The translations under genes were made by a program, and so were the position numbers. 64,000 bases of DNA from Buddleja alternifolia. Lineage: Eukaryota; Streptophyta; Magnoliopsida; Lamiales; Scrophulariaceae. The notes under the pieces are model-generated. The model worked only from the letters and a program-made list of their open reading frames with translations. It made no database searches and was not told where the DNA came from. This document shows, one piece after another, positions 1-10,677 of this stretch. How positions within the stretch are numbered: the first letter of the stretch is position 1; each line of letters starts with the position of its first letter. The stretch is from positions 23,074,104-23,138,103 of the forward strand of contig CM033402.1 in NCBI GenBank assembly GCA_019426215.1. Direction: 5' to 3'.

Positions 1-2106
1 ATACGCATCGGCTTCAGTCTGGATCATGTCTGTGAGAGATGCTAGACGCTCACCGGCATGAACTGCTTTATTCTTCCATAGACGAAGTGGATTGGCTAAA
101 TTCAGATTCTCGCGACTATGGGCAACCTGAGGGAAGTGTGTGTAGCCTTCTCTGTTTAAAACATCCTTTGATGGATTTAGAAAGCTTGGGCGATGAGGAT
201 CATGGACACGAATGTTGTAGTCCCTCAGAGCAAAACCAGTAGACTTGCTATGACCATTATCAAGAAAGTAGCCTAGCTCTACATCGCATCGCGGAGTTCT
301 TCCTCCTTGGCGGTTTTGCTGAAGAATGAGAGAAGCAAGAATCTGATCAGGGGTTTGGCCAATTTGAACAGCCAGAAGGTACTTCCTCTCAATCTCTGAT
401 AACTCAATGCTGAAAATTATGTTTTTAATCTGAATATCCACAGCAATAAGTGAGGCAATCTCCATCTCAGCAGCAATATATCTTTCTTCATTGTAACCTG
501 CTGGAATGAAGTCTTCTTCAAGAGCTGGGGGCATGTAATTGATTGAGTGATCAATCATCTTTAGAGGATCCAGCCTGAAGAACTGCCTTGGCTTTGTAAC
601 GTCTTCAGCAACGCTCTGACCTTCTGAGCGTGCCTCTGTTATAGCCTCTGAAATAAGTGGTGGTGGGACCCCTTCCGATGTAGGTTCCTCAGCATCTATT
701 GCAACGCTTGTTGCAACATCCTTTGCAGTTGTCACCATTGCTTCTAGATCTACATCCAGGTGGATGTCTATTGGTGCTTCAACAGCAAGTGGAATTAAAG
801 CTGTAGCATGAGAAATATCCTCTATAAGAGCAGGATCTTCTACAGATGTAGGAAAAGAAACGTTGTGGGAAGAAATAAACTTACCCTAAGAACTTATCTC
901 AACAGCAGAGACTTGAGCACTTGGCTCAACAGCAGTGACTTGAGCGCTTGGCTCAACAGCAACTTGAGCTCTTGGCTCAACCGTCTCAGGCTCTTCAGGA
1001 ACAGGGGCAACTCGATGCTTGCTTGTTGTGGAAAATCTTTTTCACATTGAGTCCTTCAATGGGTTTAAGCGCTTGAGCAGGAGAAGCAGCAGCTGGCTCA
1101 TCAAAATCTATCTGTTTAATGATTCCTTCCAGCTTCTTCCGCTTCAAAGGAACTTTGTCTTGGGCATCCTCATCAGTTTCCTCATCATCTTTCTGAGGAG
1201 CAGGAACAGGAGCAGCTTTAGCCTTGGGCTTTCTGGGAGCCCTCTTCTTTGTAGCAGCCGGACGCTTCACGGCTTACTTTTTAATTGGACGCTCCGCTTC
1301 TTCATCAAACGCTTGGCGTATAATCTGACGCTCAGAGAGTGGTCTAGCAGCACCACCAATTCTGGGAGGGTTGAAAAGGTTGGTTAAGATCCTTTTTCCC
1401 AAAAACTTGGTCTTATTCAGGGGAAGACCAGAAGAGTAGACACATCCTGATTGGTACAGAAGGTCACTCAAGACGAGTCCAAGGGTTTGTTTGGAGTGGT
1501 CAAACAATCCCTAAATCTCCCGAAAACATACTCACTCCAGTTGATCTTGATGGAGAGAAGTATAACAGTCATCATCTGGAATTGGGTTGGGTTGACTTTG
1601 CCAAACCTTCCCATTCTGCATTTAACAACTTTACTGCAGAAATCAGCCAATAACCGGTATTGAGATACCAGATCTTTCTTTTCGAAGTGCTCTATGTAGG
1701 TTACACCATCATAAGCCCTCATAACCGTCCAGGCTTCTTTGATTTGAGCCAGAGTGACACAATCCAGTGTGTCACCCTCATTGGGAAGATTGAAGTTCTG
1801 GGCAATAGAGTCAGCAGTCAACACAAATTCCTTCGCTGGCTCTTTCTTGGACATGCGGATTAGGCAAGAAATAGACTTCCTGTTCTCAGATAGTTTTGCT
1901 GTCCTCCAGAAAGTGTCTACCTCCGTAGGAAAGTAGTATGAATACTTAGTCAAGAAATTCTTGAGCCCAGCTTTGGTAACCATATCCATCATATCATGTA
2001 AGTTTATCTGGGACTGTTCATACAAGAACTTCCAATCAACAATAAGACCCTCAGTGACCTTGACGACGACCTCGACAGAAGAAGATGTAGCTTTCTTGGG
2101 TGCCAT
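1..2106 (-). pseudogene. Extra 3' ORF of Sirevirus-like element (env-like position), N-terminal part
   Basis: An open frame starts with Met at 2106 (MAPKKATSSS) and runs 212 codons to 1468. It continues through frame breaks at 1507-1274 and 1270-995 and then to the window edge. The first part is a globular domain of about 200 residues with an L-P-N turn and alternating helices; it looks like the plant retroelement domain often called 'putative plant transposon protein', from memory. A basic, Lys/Arg/Pro-rich stretch follows (about 1270-1150), then acidic and Pro/Val-rich repeats. The segment around PLSERQ matches the start of the plus-strand copy at 49530, proving the two are one ORF family. 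It sits where Sireviruses carry an env-like ORF, but I see no convincing signal peptide or membrane anchor. Function unknown. Confidence 0.7.
900..977 (-). repeat. Tandem repeat inside the extra ORF
   Basis: Three head-to-tail units of 27, 27 and 24 bp, each beginning CAACAGCA and ending CTTGGCT (units start at 900, 927 and 954). On the minus strand they encode a Val-Glu-Pro-Ser-Ala-Gln-like peptide repeat. The unit lengths keep the frame, as expected for repeats expanded while the ORF was coding. Confidence 0.85.
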
Positions 2107-2923
2107 TGGAGATTAAATCAAGAAGGGTGAACTGAGAATTTCTTTTGCTTTGAGAGAGAGAGATTGAAATTTGCAGAAAGTTTTTGAGTAATGGTAAATA
2201 ACTCGTATGCAAAAAGTATTTTAAATGATACAGTAAAGGAGTTTTGAAAATTGTGTACTCTCATCTCTTCAAGATTTAGACACGTGTAATGTGATTTTAA
2301 TCTCAGCCATAGATTTAAATACGGACGTGAATTTTGGGTAAAAGAGAGAAGTTACATGAGGTAACTGCCGTATATGAAATTTTGACATCCGAGTTAAAAG
2401 AATTTAAAAACGTTTGGGATTTTCAGAGTGTAGTACACACACTTGGTGATACATTGATACGTTCACAGACACGTACTCTTTCTGAACTGTCATTTTGAAA
2501 AGTTTTTTATTACCCGCCAGTTTGATGTGATGGAGATGTGCAGATAGAGTACAATATAGACTATTGAGTTTATCTAATTTCTCAAGAAGCGTGTAAAATT
2601 TATGCATGAATTTTATAAAAGGTTTAATATTAAAGTGTTGAATGGATATACTTACTCTTTGATCTTTTTGGAGAATTTAGACGCTTGAGATTAAAAAATT
2701 TGTTTATGTTTGAACGTCTAATGATTGAAGCATAAATTATGCTGAGCGTTGATGATCATGCAAATGAAAAATTTTGATCATTGACGCTTGCATATTTGTT
2801 TCAGGTACACTTTTAAGGTTTCCCCTAAATTAGTTAACTTGTAACATCTTAACAAAAACATTTGACATTAATGAGGTGGATTCCCCCTAAAATATATGTC
2901 TAATAAAATATGATGCATAATGA
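2107..2923 (-). other. Spacer between pol and extra ORF, with polypurine-like tracts
   Basis: No ORF of note. Just after the pol stop the minus strand has two short G-rich polypurine-like tracts (around 2882-2888 and 2821-2826), resembling the genuine polypurine tract before the plus-copy LTR at 53261-53277. Two exact GACGCTTG motifs occur at 2680-2687 and 2783-2790. Internal polypurine-like tracts may serve second-strand priming; that is inference. Confidence 0.5.
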
Positions 2924-3345
2924 TTAAACATTTAAATCGATCGTACCTAATTCACTTCTCAAAGTGAGAAAACATTGTTCATTCAGCGCTTTGGTAAAGA
3001 TATCTGCCAGTTGCTTGTCAGTTCCAAAAAAATGCATGGAGATATCTTTCTTTTGAACATGGTCACGAAGAAAATGGTATCTAATGTCAATATGTTTGGT
3101 TCTGGAATGAAGAACAGGGTTTTGAGTCATGGCTAGGGCACTTTGGTTATCACAATGAATAGGGGTTGGACCCAGGATTATTCCATAATCTGTAAGTTGT
3201 TGCCTCATCCATAACACTTGTGCACAACAACTTCCTGCAGCTATATTCTCAGCTTCGACTGTGAAGGTAGCTATGGATTGTTGTTTCTTACTATGCCATG
3301 AAACTAACCTATCACCTAGAAATTGACATGTACCACTAGTACTCT
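2924..3345 (-). pseudogene. Ty1/copia RNase H domain
   Basis: C-terminal pol domain that degrades genomic RNA during reverse transcription. The readable frame from 3217 to 2924 contains CDNQSALA, then SRTKHIDIRYHF and a DIFTKAL block, the usual end of copia pol; it stops at 2924. The upstream part (about 3345-3218, with VSWHSKKQQSIA and an A-E-N in place of the usual A-E-Y) is in another frame or behind a stop. It follows the RT relic directly and is followed by the spacer and extra ORF. Confidence 0.85.
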
Positions 3346-3351
3346 TACGAT

Positions 3352-4903
3352 CTATTTTGCAACCTGCAAAATCAGCATCGAGTAACCAATTAGTTCAAAA
3401 AAAAAGTCCCTTGGATACCATAAGCCCACATGTTGTGTGCCTTTTAGGTATTTAAAGATCTTCTTGGCAGCAATTAAGTGTGACTCTTTTGGATCTGCTT
3501 GAAATCGTGTACACATGCATACCGAAAACATAATATCAGGTCTACTAGTAATAAGATAAAGTAGTAATCCAATGATACCTCTATAATTAGTGATATCAAC
3601 CTTCTTCCTACTTTCATCTTTATCTAACTTAAGTGTTTGGCTCATTGGAATCTTTGAAGATGATGCATTTTCCATACTAAATTTTTTAATCATATCACGT
3701 GTATATTTAGCTTAGTTTATAAATATGCCATTAGGGAGTTGTTAAACTTGTAATCCTAAGAAGAAAGTTAATTCACCCATCATGCTCATTTCAAATTGAT
3801 TTTGCATCATTTTCGAAAATTTCTCACACAGACGCTTATTGGTGGAACCAAATATAATATCATCAACATAAATTTGGACTAAGAGAGTATCTTCGTCACT
3901 GATAATTTTAAATAATGTTGTATCAACACTACCTTTTGAAAAACCTTTACCAATAAGGAAGATAGAGAGAGTGTCATACCATGCTCGGGGTGCTTGCTTA
4001 AGCCCATAAAGTGCTTTGTCTAGCTTGTAAATCATACCCTTACCATGGTTGTTGATGAATCCTGGTGGTTGCTCCACATACACTTCTTCTTAGAGTTTAC
4101 CATTCAGGAAGGCACTCTTCACGTCCATTTAATATACCACGAACTTGTTGAACGCAGCAAACGCTAGAAACATCCGGATCGCTTCAAGATGGGACGACAG
4201 GAGCGTATGTCTCATCAAAGTCAATACCCTCCTCTTGGAAGTATCCTTGAGCTATTAGTCTGGCCTTGTTCCTTATTACAATGCCATTCTCATCCATCTT
4301 GTTTCTGTAAACCCATCTAGTCCCAATAACTCCTTGATGAGTTGGTCTTGGTACTAGCGTCCACACCTTATTTCTTTCGAATTGATTTAGCTCTTCTTGC
4401 ATGGCTTCAATCCAACTTGGATCGCTTAGCGCTTCATCCACTTTCTTAGGTTCCATTTGAGATAGAAAACTTGCGAACATGGCCTCATTAAATGTAGCGG
4501 CTCTAGTCCTAACAGGCGTTTCAATATCTCCAATAATCTGCTCAGGTGGATGATTCCACAGCCATAATCTGTCTGGTTGGAACGGGTTAAGAGGTTGAAC
4601 AGGCGCTTGACTATCAGACGCTTGACTACCCTCTTGCGTAGGCGCTTCAAGTTCACAGTTCCTTGTTTGCTCTTGATGATCACTCTCTTCATGATCATCA
4701 ACACATCTTGCAATGTTATCTGAAGAATTTTCACGAGTAATCTTAGGAGGAGGCACTGAGATCTCATCATCTTCGTCAGTATCTTCATCAATGGTAATTT
4801 TAGACGCTTGATGACATAGATCTTCAACTCCTACATCATTCAAATTAACCTTACTCGGTTCTTGGTTGGCATCATCAAAAACAACATGAATGGATTCCTC
4901 CAC
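3352..4903 (-). pseudogene. Ty1/copia reverse transcriptase
   Basis: Three disrupted blocks. 4903-4184 holds an acidic linker followed by the RT start (SWIEAMQEELNQFERNKVW, then KARLIAQGY). 4083-3742 holds YGLKQAPRAWY and the catalytic box YVDD, intact at 3859-3870. 3693-3352 holds the thumb/connection region (NYRGIIGLLLYL, SRPDI). Stops or shifts separate the blocks, and the linker ORF overlaps the integrase frame at 4840-4903. The catalytic box therefore survives in a gene that cannot be translated through. Confidence 0.88.
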
Positions 4904-6130
4904 CTTTGACTTGATCTTATTAAGGATGCGAAAATCTTTCCATTCTTGGCATAGCCTAGAAAGATTCCCTCATCCGCTGTAGGATCAAATTTCTTTAGGC
5001 TTTGGGATCCATTATTATGGATAAAATATTTTGAACCAAAGACATGAAAGTATGAAACATTTGGCGTACGTCCCTTCCATAATTCATATGGAGTTTTTCC
5101 ATGTTGTTTGTTGATCATGCAGCGATTCTGAGTATAACATGCAGTGTTGATCACTTCGGCCCAAAAACGAGGAGCAAGCTTGGACTCTGCTAACATTGTC
5201 CTAGCAGCTTCCTTGAGTGTTCGGTTCCGGCGCTCAGCAACACCATTTTGTTGGGGAGTCCTGGAAGCTGAATACTCGTGGTGTATTCCATTTTTTGCAC
5301 AAAACTTCTCAACAATTTTGTTAGTAAACTCAGTTCTGCAATCACTTCTTATTCTTGCAACCTTAAGATTTTTTAATGTTTGAAGTTGCCGAATAAGCAT
5401 TGTTAACTTGTCACATGTCTCATCTTTGGATGATAGAAATTCCACCCAAGTAAATCGAGAGAAATCATCTACTATCACCAACGTATACTTTTTACCGCTC
5501 ACAATAATCGTTTGAACAGGTCCAAACAAATCCATGTGAAGTAGTTCAAGTATTCTAGAGGTAGATAGATGACGTTTTCTCTTGAAAGATGATTTTACTT
5601 GCTTACCCATTTGACAAGCGTCACAAAGGCGATCTTTGTTAAAAGGTCCATTTGATAATCCCTCTACAAGATTTTGACTTATAAGCTGAGAGATTGTTTT
5701 AAAAATGAGGTGATTCATTTTTCTATGCCATAACCAACCCGTTTTAGATTCATTTTTAGCAACAAAACATGTTGGGTTGTTATCGATTGTTGAACCCCAA
5801 TCTACCAAATATACGTTATTTGTTCTTTTGCCTTTCAATTTAGTAGACTTAGTATTAGCGTCATTTATATAGCAACAGTCGCTTGAGAACATGACTTCAA
5901 AGCCTTTATCACAAAATTGACTTATGCTTAATAAATTGTGCTTCAGACCCTCAACATAATAAACATCACTTATCATGATGTTCCCCCTATGCACAGTACC
6001 TATACCTTTGGTTTTACCTTTGGAGTTGTCACCAAATACAACCTGAGGACCATTGGCAGCTCGATAGTTGACAAGAAGATCTTTGGAACCCGTCATGTGC
6101 CTTCACGAACCACTATCGAAGTACCAAACA
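4840..6130 (-). pseudogene. Ty1/copia protease end and integrase
   Basis: The 418-codon frame from 6096 holds the rest of the protease, the integrase zinc domain (WHRKMNH and CDACQMGK, an H-x4-H / C-x2-C pair) and the DDE core: LLHMDLFGPV, IRSDCRTEF and TPQQNGVAERRNR. The protease active site D-S-G lies just upstream at 6109-6117, but a TGA stop at 6103-6105 replaces a Ser codon of the D-S-G-S-S box. The frame then shifts near 4900 into the RT linker. Integrase residues look intact; the protease stop alone would block synthesis of active pol. Confidence 0.88.
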
Positions 6131-6176
6131 GATGTATTGGGTTTAGCTCTAGGTACCTGCAATCAAAAGGGAAGTT

Positions 6177-6668
6177 CTATTTCTGTTTAGGTACCCATTG
6201 TTGCTTGGGTCCTTTCTCATTAGCAGCATTATTAGTTCGAACTAGAACTTTAGGAACCCATATTTGCCGAGTCTTCATTGTAAGAATACTGGCCTTCTTG
6301 GGTTTCACATTGTGTTGTGTATGCTTTTTGTTCACTTTGTGCCGTGTGTGTTGTTTGGGTGTATAATAATATCCTTGATCATAATAATAATCATAATCAT
6401 AGTCATAAGCATAATTATCATAGTATCGATGATATGATCTTAACTTCTTCGGATATTGACACTGGTATTTCCTTGGCACTGGCTTGGGTTGCACTTTTGG
6501 TGCTAGGCGCTTAGCGCTTAGCGCTTGATTCACAGTGATTAGACTTATCCTTAGCTTTTTGAGCGTTTGGATGAGTCCGTCTTTGTGGATCATTTTCCTT
6601 AGCCTTACCCTTACTTGAGTCAGCTTTGACTTTCTCATTTGGCCTCGTACCAATATAGCTAGGTTCAT
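6177..6668 (-). pseudogene. gag-pol linker segment
   Basis: A frame that takes over from gag by a shift within the shared interval 6511-6668. It is basic and Pro-rich, contains a Tyr/Asp run (Y-D-Y-D type, about 6370-6430 on plus), and ends in the WVPKVL...QQWVPKQK stretch that precedes the protease in many Sireviruses (family memory). The minus-strand segment 6506-6527 encodes three consecutive copies of the GCGCTTA/G motif. Confidence 0.6.
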
Positions 6669-8424
6669 TCAGTGTTTGACTTTGTGAACCTTTCTCAAGA
6701 AAGATAACACCCTTTCCTTTGTTGTTTGCCGTAATGTTAGATTTATTAGGTTGTTTACCAAGCTTATCACATCCTAAACCGGTCTTTTCACCAAATAATC
6801 TAGTTACTTCAGTTACATTATCTAACTGTCTGGAAGCTTTTGATAATGATGAGATGAGCTGTTCTGATTTAGCAAGTTTAGCAATCAAATCAGCTTCTCT
6901 CTTGACTATTATATCAAGATCACTTTTCAGTTGAGTAACTTCACTTTCAAGGAATTGGTTTTTCTCAATGCATTGTTGCTGAATTTGCAACTCTGCTTTA
7001 AGCGTTACTTTGTCACTTTGAAGCGAAGAAATAATAGCGAAGTGATTTTGATATATTTTGGTGGCATCTTGACAATCCTTATAATATTCTTTGACTTTGT
7101 CAAGTAATTCATCATAGGAGAGAGGAATAGATAATTTGTTGATTACCTCAGGGGATGCTTCATCATCTCTGGCCATGAGATAAATGAGCGCTGAGTCATC
7201 TACTGGCTCATCATCATCACTACTCTCTTCTGATGATTCCAAATCTTCAGGTGCAGACGCTGGTTCTGATTCCGCTAACAAACCTTGTTGACGAAGGTTG
7301 CTCCTGAATTGGTTTCTATCCAAGTAATCCTGCCTTGTGGGCTTGGATACGTTTGGATAAGGGTAATTTACCTGGTAGTGCCCTGGTTTCCTGCAATTAT
7401 AACAAAGATTAGTTTTCATCTTTTTTTCATTTGTTAACCTTGCATTGTGTGGTTTTGAAACAACTGGAGCTGTGAGATTTTGATTAGACGCTTGGTACTG
7501 AACAGGCGCTTGGGGTGAAGGAACAGAATACTGAGGCGCTTGAAACTGTTGTTGCACTGGAGAAGACGCTCGATATGAACTTTGTCCTTGGTTATTGAAA
7601 CCTTTTCCTTTCTTTTCATATCTTGAGAATTTTCTGAACCTATTTAACAAGGCCAACTTCTCTTCCTCATTGATTTCTGAATTCTTTCCTTTATTACCCG
7701 ATTTACCCTTGATTAATGCGATAAGCACTCCTGATTTAATCATCGGACTACTCACAACATCACTGGCTGATTTTAACTCAAACTCAAAAGCTTTGAGCTC
7801 TGAAAAGGCATCTTCTGGAGTTAGGAGATCCAGCATATTTAATTCTCTCATGGCAGTTGTCTTCATCAAGAATTTACTTGGTAGGCTTCTGAAGATCTTT
7901 ACCATCATTTCCCGATTTTGTAATTCCATTCCCAAAGATGTAAGTTCTATAACCAAAGCTTTAAATCTTGTATCCAATTGCTCTAAGGTTTAATTGGGCA
8001 ACATCTTGAATCCATTAAACTTTTCCTTGGCGATGGAAAGTTTGTTTTCTTTGATCTGTGCTGAACCACCACAAATTGTAGCCAATTTATCCCATATTTC
8101 CTTAGTGGTTTTGCATGACTTAATTTTGTTAAAGAGATTGTCATTATCACCAATAGTCATATATAGAGCGTTATGACCAATGTTATCCAAGTTAACTCTA
8201 AGACGCTCATCTTGAGTCCACTCTTGTTTTGGCTTTTCAACATAACCATCTGGAGTGTCCTCTGATGCTTCAGGTGCTCTAGTGACAACTTTGTATATTT
8301 TGATTGGCCCATCTGAAATAATATCACACATGTCATCATCACATGAACATAGATATGTAAATGCTTTGACTTTCCATGTGTCAAAATTTGATTCTGCCAG
8401 CTTGGGAACTTTAGCAAATGCCAT
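6511..8424 (-). pseudogene. Sirevirus-like gag
   Basis: Capsid/nucleocapsid gene. The likely start is the Met at 8424 (MAFAKVPKLAESNFDTWK), which matches the usual copia gag opening; an upstream in-frame Met at 8442 is less typical. An in-frame TAA about 7988-7990 splits the frame, which then continues to 6511. The N-terminal half is the capsid-like domain. The zinc knuckle at 7363-7404 reads C-Y-N-C-x4-H-x4-Y: the last Cys is Tyr (codon 7363-7365). Gln/Pro-rich and acidic Ser-rich stretches flank the knuckle, followed by a heptad-rich helix around 7130-6880 that is probably coiled coil. Total about 640 codons, long for copia gag but usual for Sireviruses. Confidence 0.85.
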
Positions 8425-8509
8425 ATTGAAACTATAAAGCAACTAGGTTTTGAAAAAGGATCTAAACAAGCAGCTATGCTTGGAAATTTTCAAAATTTCA
8501 ACTTTAACC

Positions 8510-8521
8510 GCTCTGATACCA
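8510..8521 (-). other. Primer-binding site, initiator tRNA-Met
   Basis: The minus strand reads TGGTATCAGAGC two bases inside the 5' LTR end, complementary to the 3' end of plant initiator tRNA-Met. This is the standard primer site of plant Ty1/copia elements and fixes element orientation and the LTR boundary. Confidence 0.95.
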
Positions 8522-8523
8522 CT

Positions 8524-10080
8524 TGTGGGTCCCAAGTGGCATATGAAAGGGTCTAGAAAGGGGGGGTTGAATAGACTCTGAAGTCTTTTTTGACTTCAAA
8601 AAGTTTCGTATTAAAAAGATATATTTGGACACTTGAGGTGACTGACGCTTGACTGAAGCGTCTCTTTTGAAGACTTGATTTTTAGAAAGTTAACTTAGAC
8701 TTCAAGATTTGAATACTATAACCAAGTAGGTTTAAGCGTTCACTTCTTTTGATCAGTGTTAGCACAACGGAATTGATTTTGTAGTCTTCTCTTTGATAGA
8801 TTTTAGCGTCACTTGAATAGTACTTAGTTGTTTGGCTATTGATTGTGTTTTACTTTATCAATTTATGCAATGAGATGATAATAAGAAAATTGACTACAAA
8901 GTAAATGACACAAAATTTGTAAGGTTCGTTGGGTGGTGTAATCTTAACTACGTCCTTCTTCTCCTTGAACACTTGGAGGTAATCCACTAAGATGATTCTC
9001 AAAGAATCACACAGAAACTTCTATAAATTAGGGAGAGATGGATGTTGATGACTTGAGCTCTTTGGTCACACAGATTTCTGCTACAAATCACTTCAATCCC
9101 TTGCTTCTTCCACCCAGAAATATTGCAAGTATCCTACGTCGACTTCACACAGATCGCGAGGCTAGGATAGGGGTTTTTCTAAAAAGGTTTGTTTGATTTT
9201 GATGAAGTTCAAACAACTTGGGAAGATCTCAATAATAGAGTAGGTTTCTCTGAAAAGAATATTTGAGATATTGGTTGACTGTCTCAGGAATTTGAAGAAA
9301 AACAAAAGGAATGTTTCTTTGAATCTTTCTGGTTTTTCTGAGATTGTAAGGAAGGAGACTTAAATGCAACAACAATTTGACTTGATAATTGTTCTCTGTG
9401 TTTGGCATGTTATTGAAATTCTATTTATAGGCATTCTTGGAAAAAGTCCCTGTTTGACTCATGCAAGAGCGCGTGACTCTTACTTTCACGGGTGAACAAC
9501 TTTTGTCCTTTTTCCTGAAAACCTGCTGCACAAGAGTTGGTGCTGCAGTCTTGAAAAGTTGACAGTCAATAATGGTGGCTTCTTCGTACGTCCGAAAGTA
9601 CTTATCACATTTAATGATCTTATCAGCATTTAATGCATTTTGAAATAAATGCCCGTTGGCACTTAATGTACTGAGAATAATTGTATTAAACTCCTTCTGG
9701 ACTTAGAAATAAATTCAGGTGAAATCAGTCCTTGATAGACGCTCAATTCAACCTTGAATTACTCTTGTCCTTAGATTAATACTTGATGTAGCTGGACATG
9801 CTGGACGCTTAGGAATCTTCATCTTCATTTAGACTTCAAGCGCTTGAGTCTTCAAACATTACTTCTGATAAACTCACTCAGAACAAATCAGACGCTTAGT
9901 CTAAGATTACTTAGCCTAACAATCTAGAATAAAAACAAAACAAAGCCTATATAGCCTATTACAAATCTAACGCTTGAAACTTATACAAGCTTCTTAAAAA
10001 AACTTAAACTTACATATTTTGGGGTCTAACAACTAATCCTCATTGTCATCATCAAAATTTCTAACATGAAATTCCTAACA
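8524..10080 (-). repeat. 5' LTR of Sirevirus-like element
   Basis: On the minus strand it starts TGTTAGGAATTTC at 10080 and ends GGGACCCACA at 8524 (TG...CA, 1557 bp). The same sequence family occurs at 26308-28009, 53278-54820 and 58489-59980. A TATA box, CTATAAATAG on minus, lies at 9421-9430 and is conserved at the matching place in the other copies. It contains inverted repeats of the family motif, such as GACGCTT...AAGCGTC at 8644-8662 and CAAGCGCTTG at 9837-9846. The outer flank is an RPT3 fragment. Confidence 0.95.
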
Positions 10081-10337
10081 GTCTCCATGAATTGGACGAT
10101 GACTAAAGGCACCGATTGAATCCTCTTTACCGCCTCCTACAACCGCTGCAGCTCGCAGTGGAGGTTATTCAACTCGTCCTTTACGTATTTTTCTTGTATG
10201 GCGATGAATTCGTGCTGCCGTTGGAATGATTTGAGGCGAGAGTAGAGGTCATCGTCTGGGTGGGAGCTGGGTGTGTGTAGGGTTGATGACGGGTTTCATA
10301 GTGAGGGTTTAGGGTCGAGAACCGTTGTGGTGGCCAT
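10081..10337 (-). pseudogene. RPT3: RPT3 (26S proteasome ATPase 6B) N-terminal fragment
   Basis: Starting from the ATG at 10337, 85 codons stay in one frame with two stops (TGA at 10296-10298, TAG at 10137-10139). The translation opens MATTTVLDPKPS and contains DDDLYSRLKSFQRQ, EFIAIQEKYVKDELNNL and VKRIQSVPLVI, which I recognise as the N-terminal coiled coil of plant RPT3, a base ATPase of the 26S proteasome regulatory particle. The frame is cut at QFME by the LTR of the Sirevirus-like element. No AAA+ domain is present. A coding-like frame with stops suggests a gene fragment or retrocopy that died before or after the insertion. Its 5' flank carries a fold-back repeat. Confidence 0.85.
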
Positions 10338-10389
10338 TGATACTGAAATTAAGGGGATATTGGCGAAAAAGAGCCCCATTTGCACGTGT

Positions 10390-10560
10390 GAGACTATGGC
10401 AGACCGGGTGCATTGGAGCCGGTGTACTTAGCAACATATTTATAGTGGGATGGGTGGTTTTTGCATGGGTGTTGGGTGATGAAAACCACCCACCCCCACC
10501 ACAAATATGTGGTGCTAAGTACACCGGTTCCAATGCACTCGGTCTAGCATAGAATTGCAC
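10390..10560. repeat. Fold-back (MITE-like) inverted repeat
   Basis: 10401-10445 and 10501-10545 are near-perfect inverted copies (left AGACCGGGTGCATTGG, right CCAATGCACTCGGTCT). The pairing continues inward through GGGTGGTTTTT / AAAACCACCC and weakly outward to the CTATGG/CATAG pair. The single strand would fold into one long hairpin. No coding capacity. I could not fix the outer ends or a target duplication, so the transposon class is unknown. Confidence 0.75.
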
Positions 10561-10677
10561 CATTTGCGCAGTGGGGTGCAAACACATAAACCTGTTCTTT
10601 TTATTTATTTTTATTTATTTTTTAAAATAGGTTAAAATGTCCAAAATATCCTTTTGACAAAAATGGCTCCCAAAAAT

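Larger units (their letters stand above)
1..10080 (-). mobile_element. Sirevirus-like Ty1/copia retrotransposon (left end outside window)
   Basis: Seen in order on the minus strand: 5' LTR (8524-10080), initiator-tRNA primer site, gag, protease, integrase, reverse transcriptase, RNase H, a non-coding spacer, then a long extra ORF running off the left edge. The 3' LTR is not in the window. Domain order PR-INT-RT-RH is diagnostic of Ty1/copia. The extra ORF after pol, the long gag and the 1.5-kb LTR fit the Sirevirus (SIRE) lineage; that assignment is inference without a tree. All ORFs carry stops or frameshifts, so the copy is not autonomous. Another partial copy lies at 49525-54820 on plus, and solo LTRs at 26308-28009 and 58489-59980. 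Confidence 0.88.

Noticed and set aside
5144..5383. Plus-strand frames across the minus-strand integrase and gag (for example 5144-5383, 5938-6366, 7595-7993)
   Set aside because: Antisense shadows of retroelement genes with no motifs of their own.
8510..8521. tRNA gene at the primer-binding sites (8510, 32371, 34759, 40826)
   Set aside because: Only the complement of the tRNA 3' end is present, directly inside LTRs; no cloverleaf.
10309..10587. Open frames on both strands at 10309-10587
   Set aside because: They arise from the self-complementary fold-back repeat; no protein similarity.
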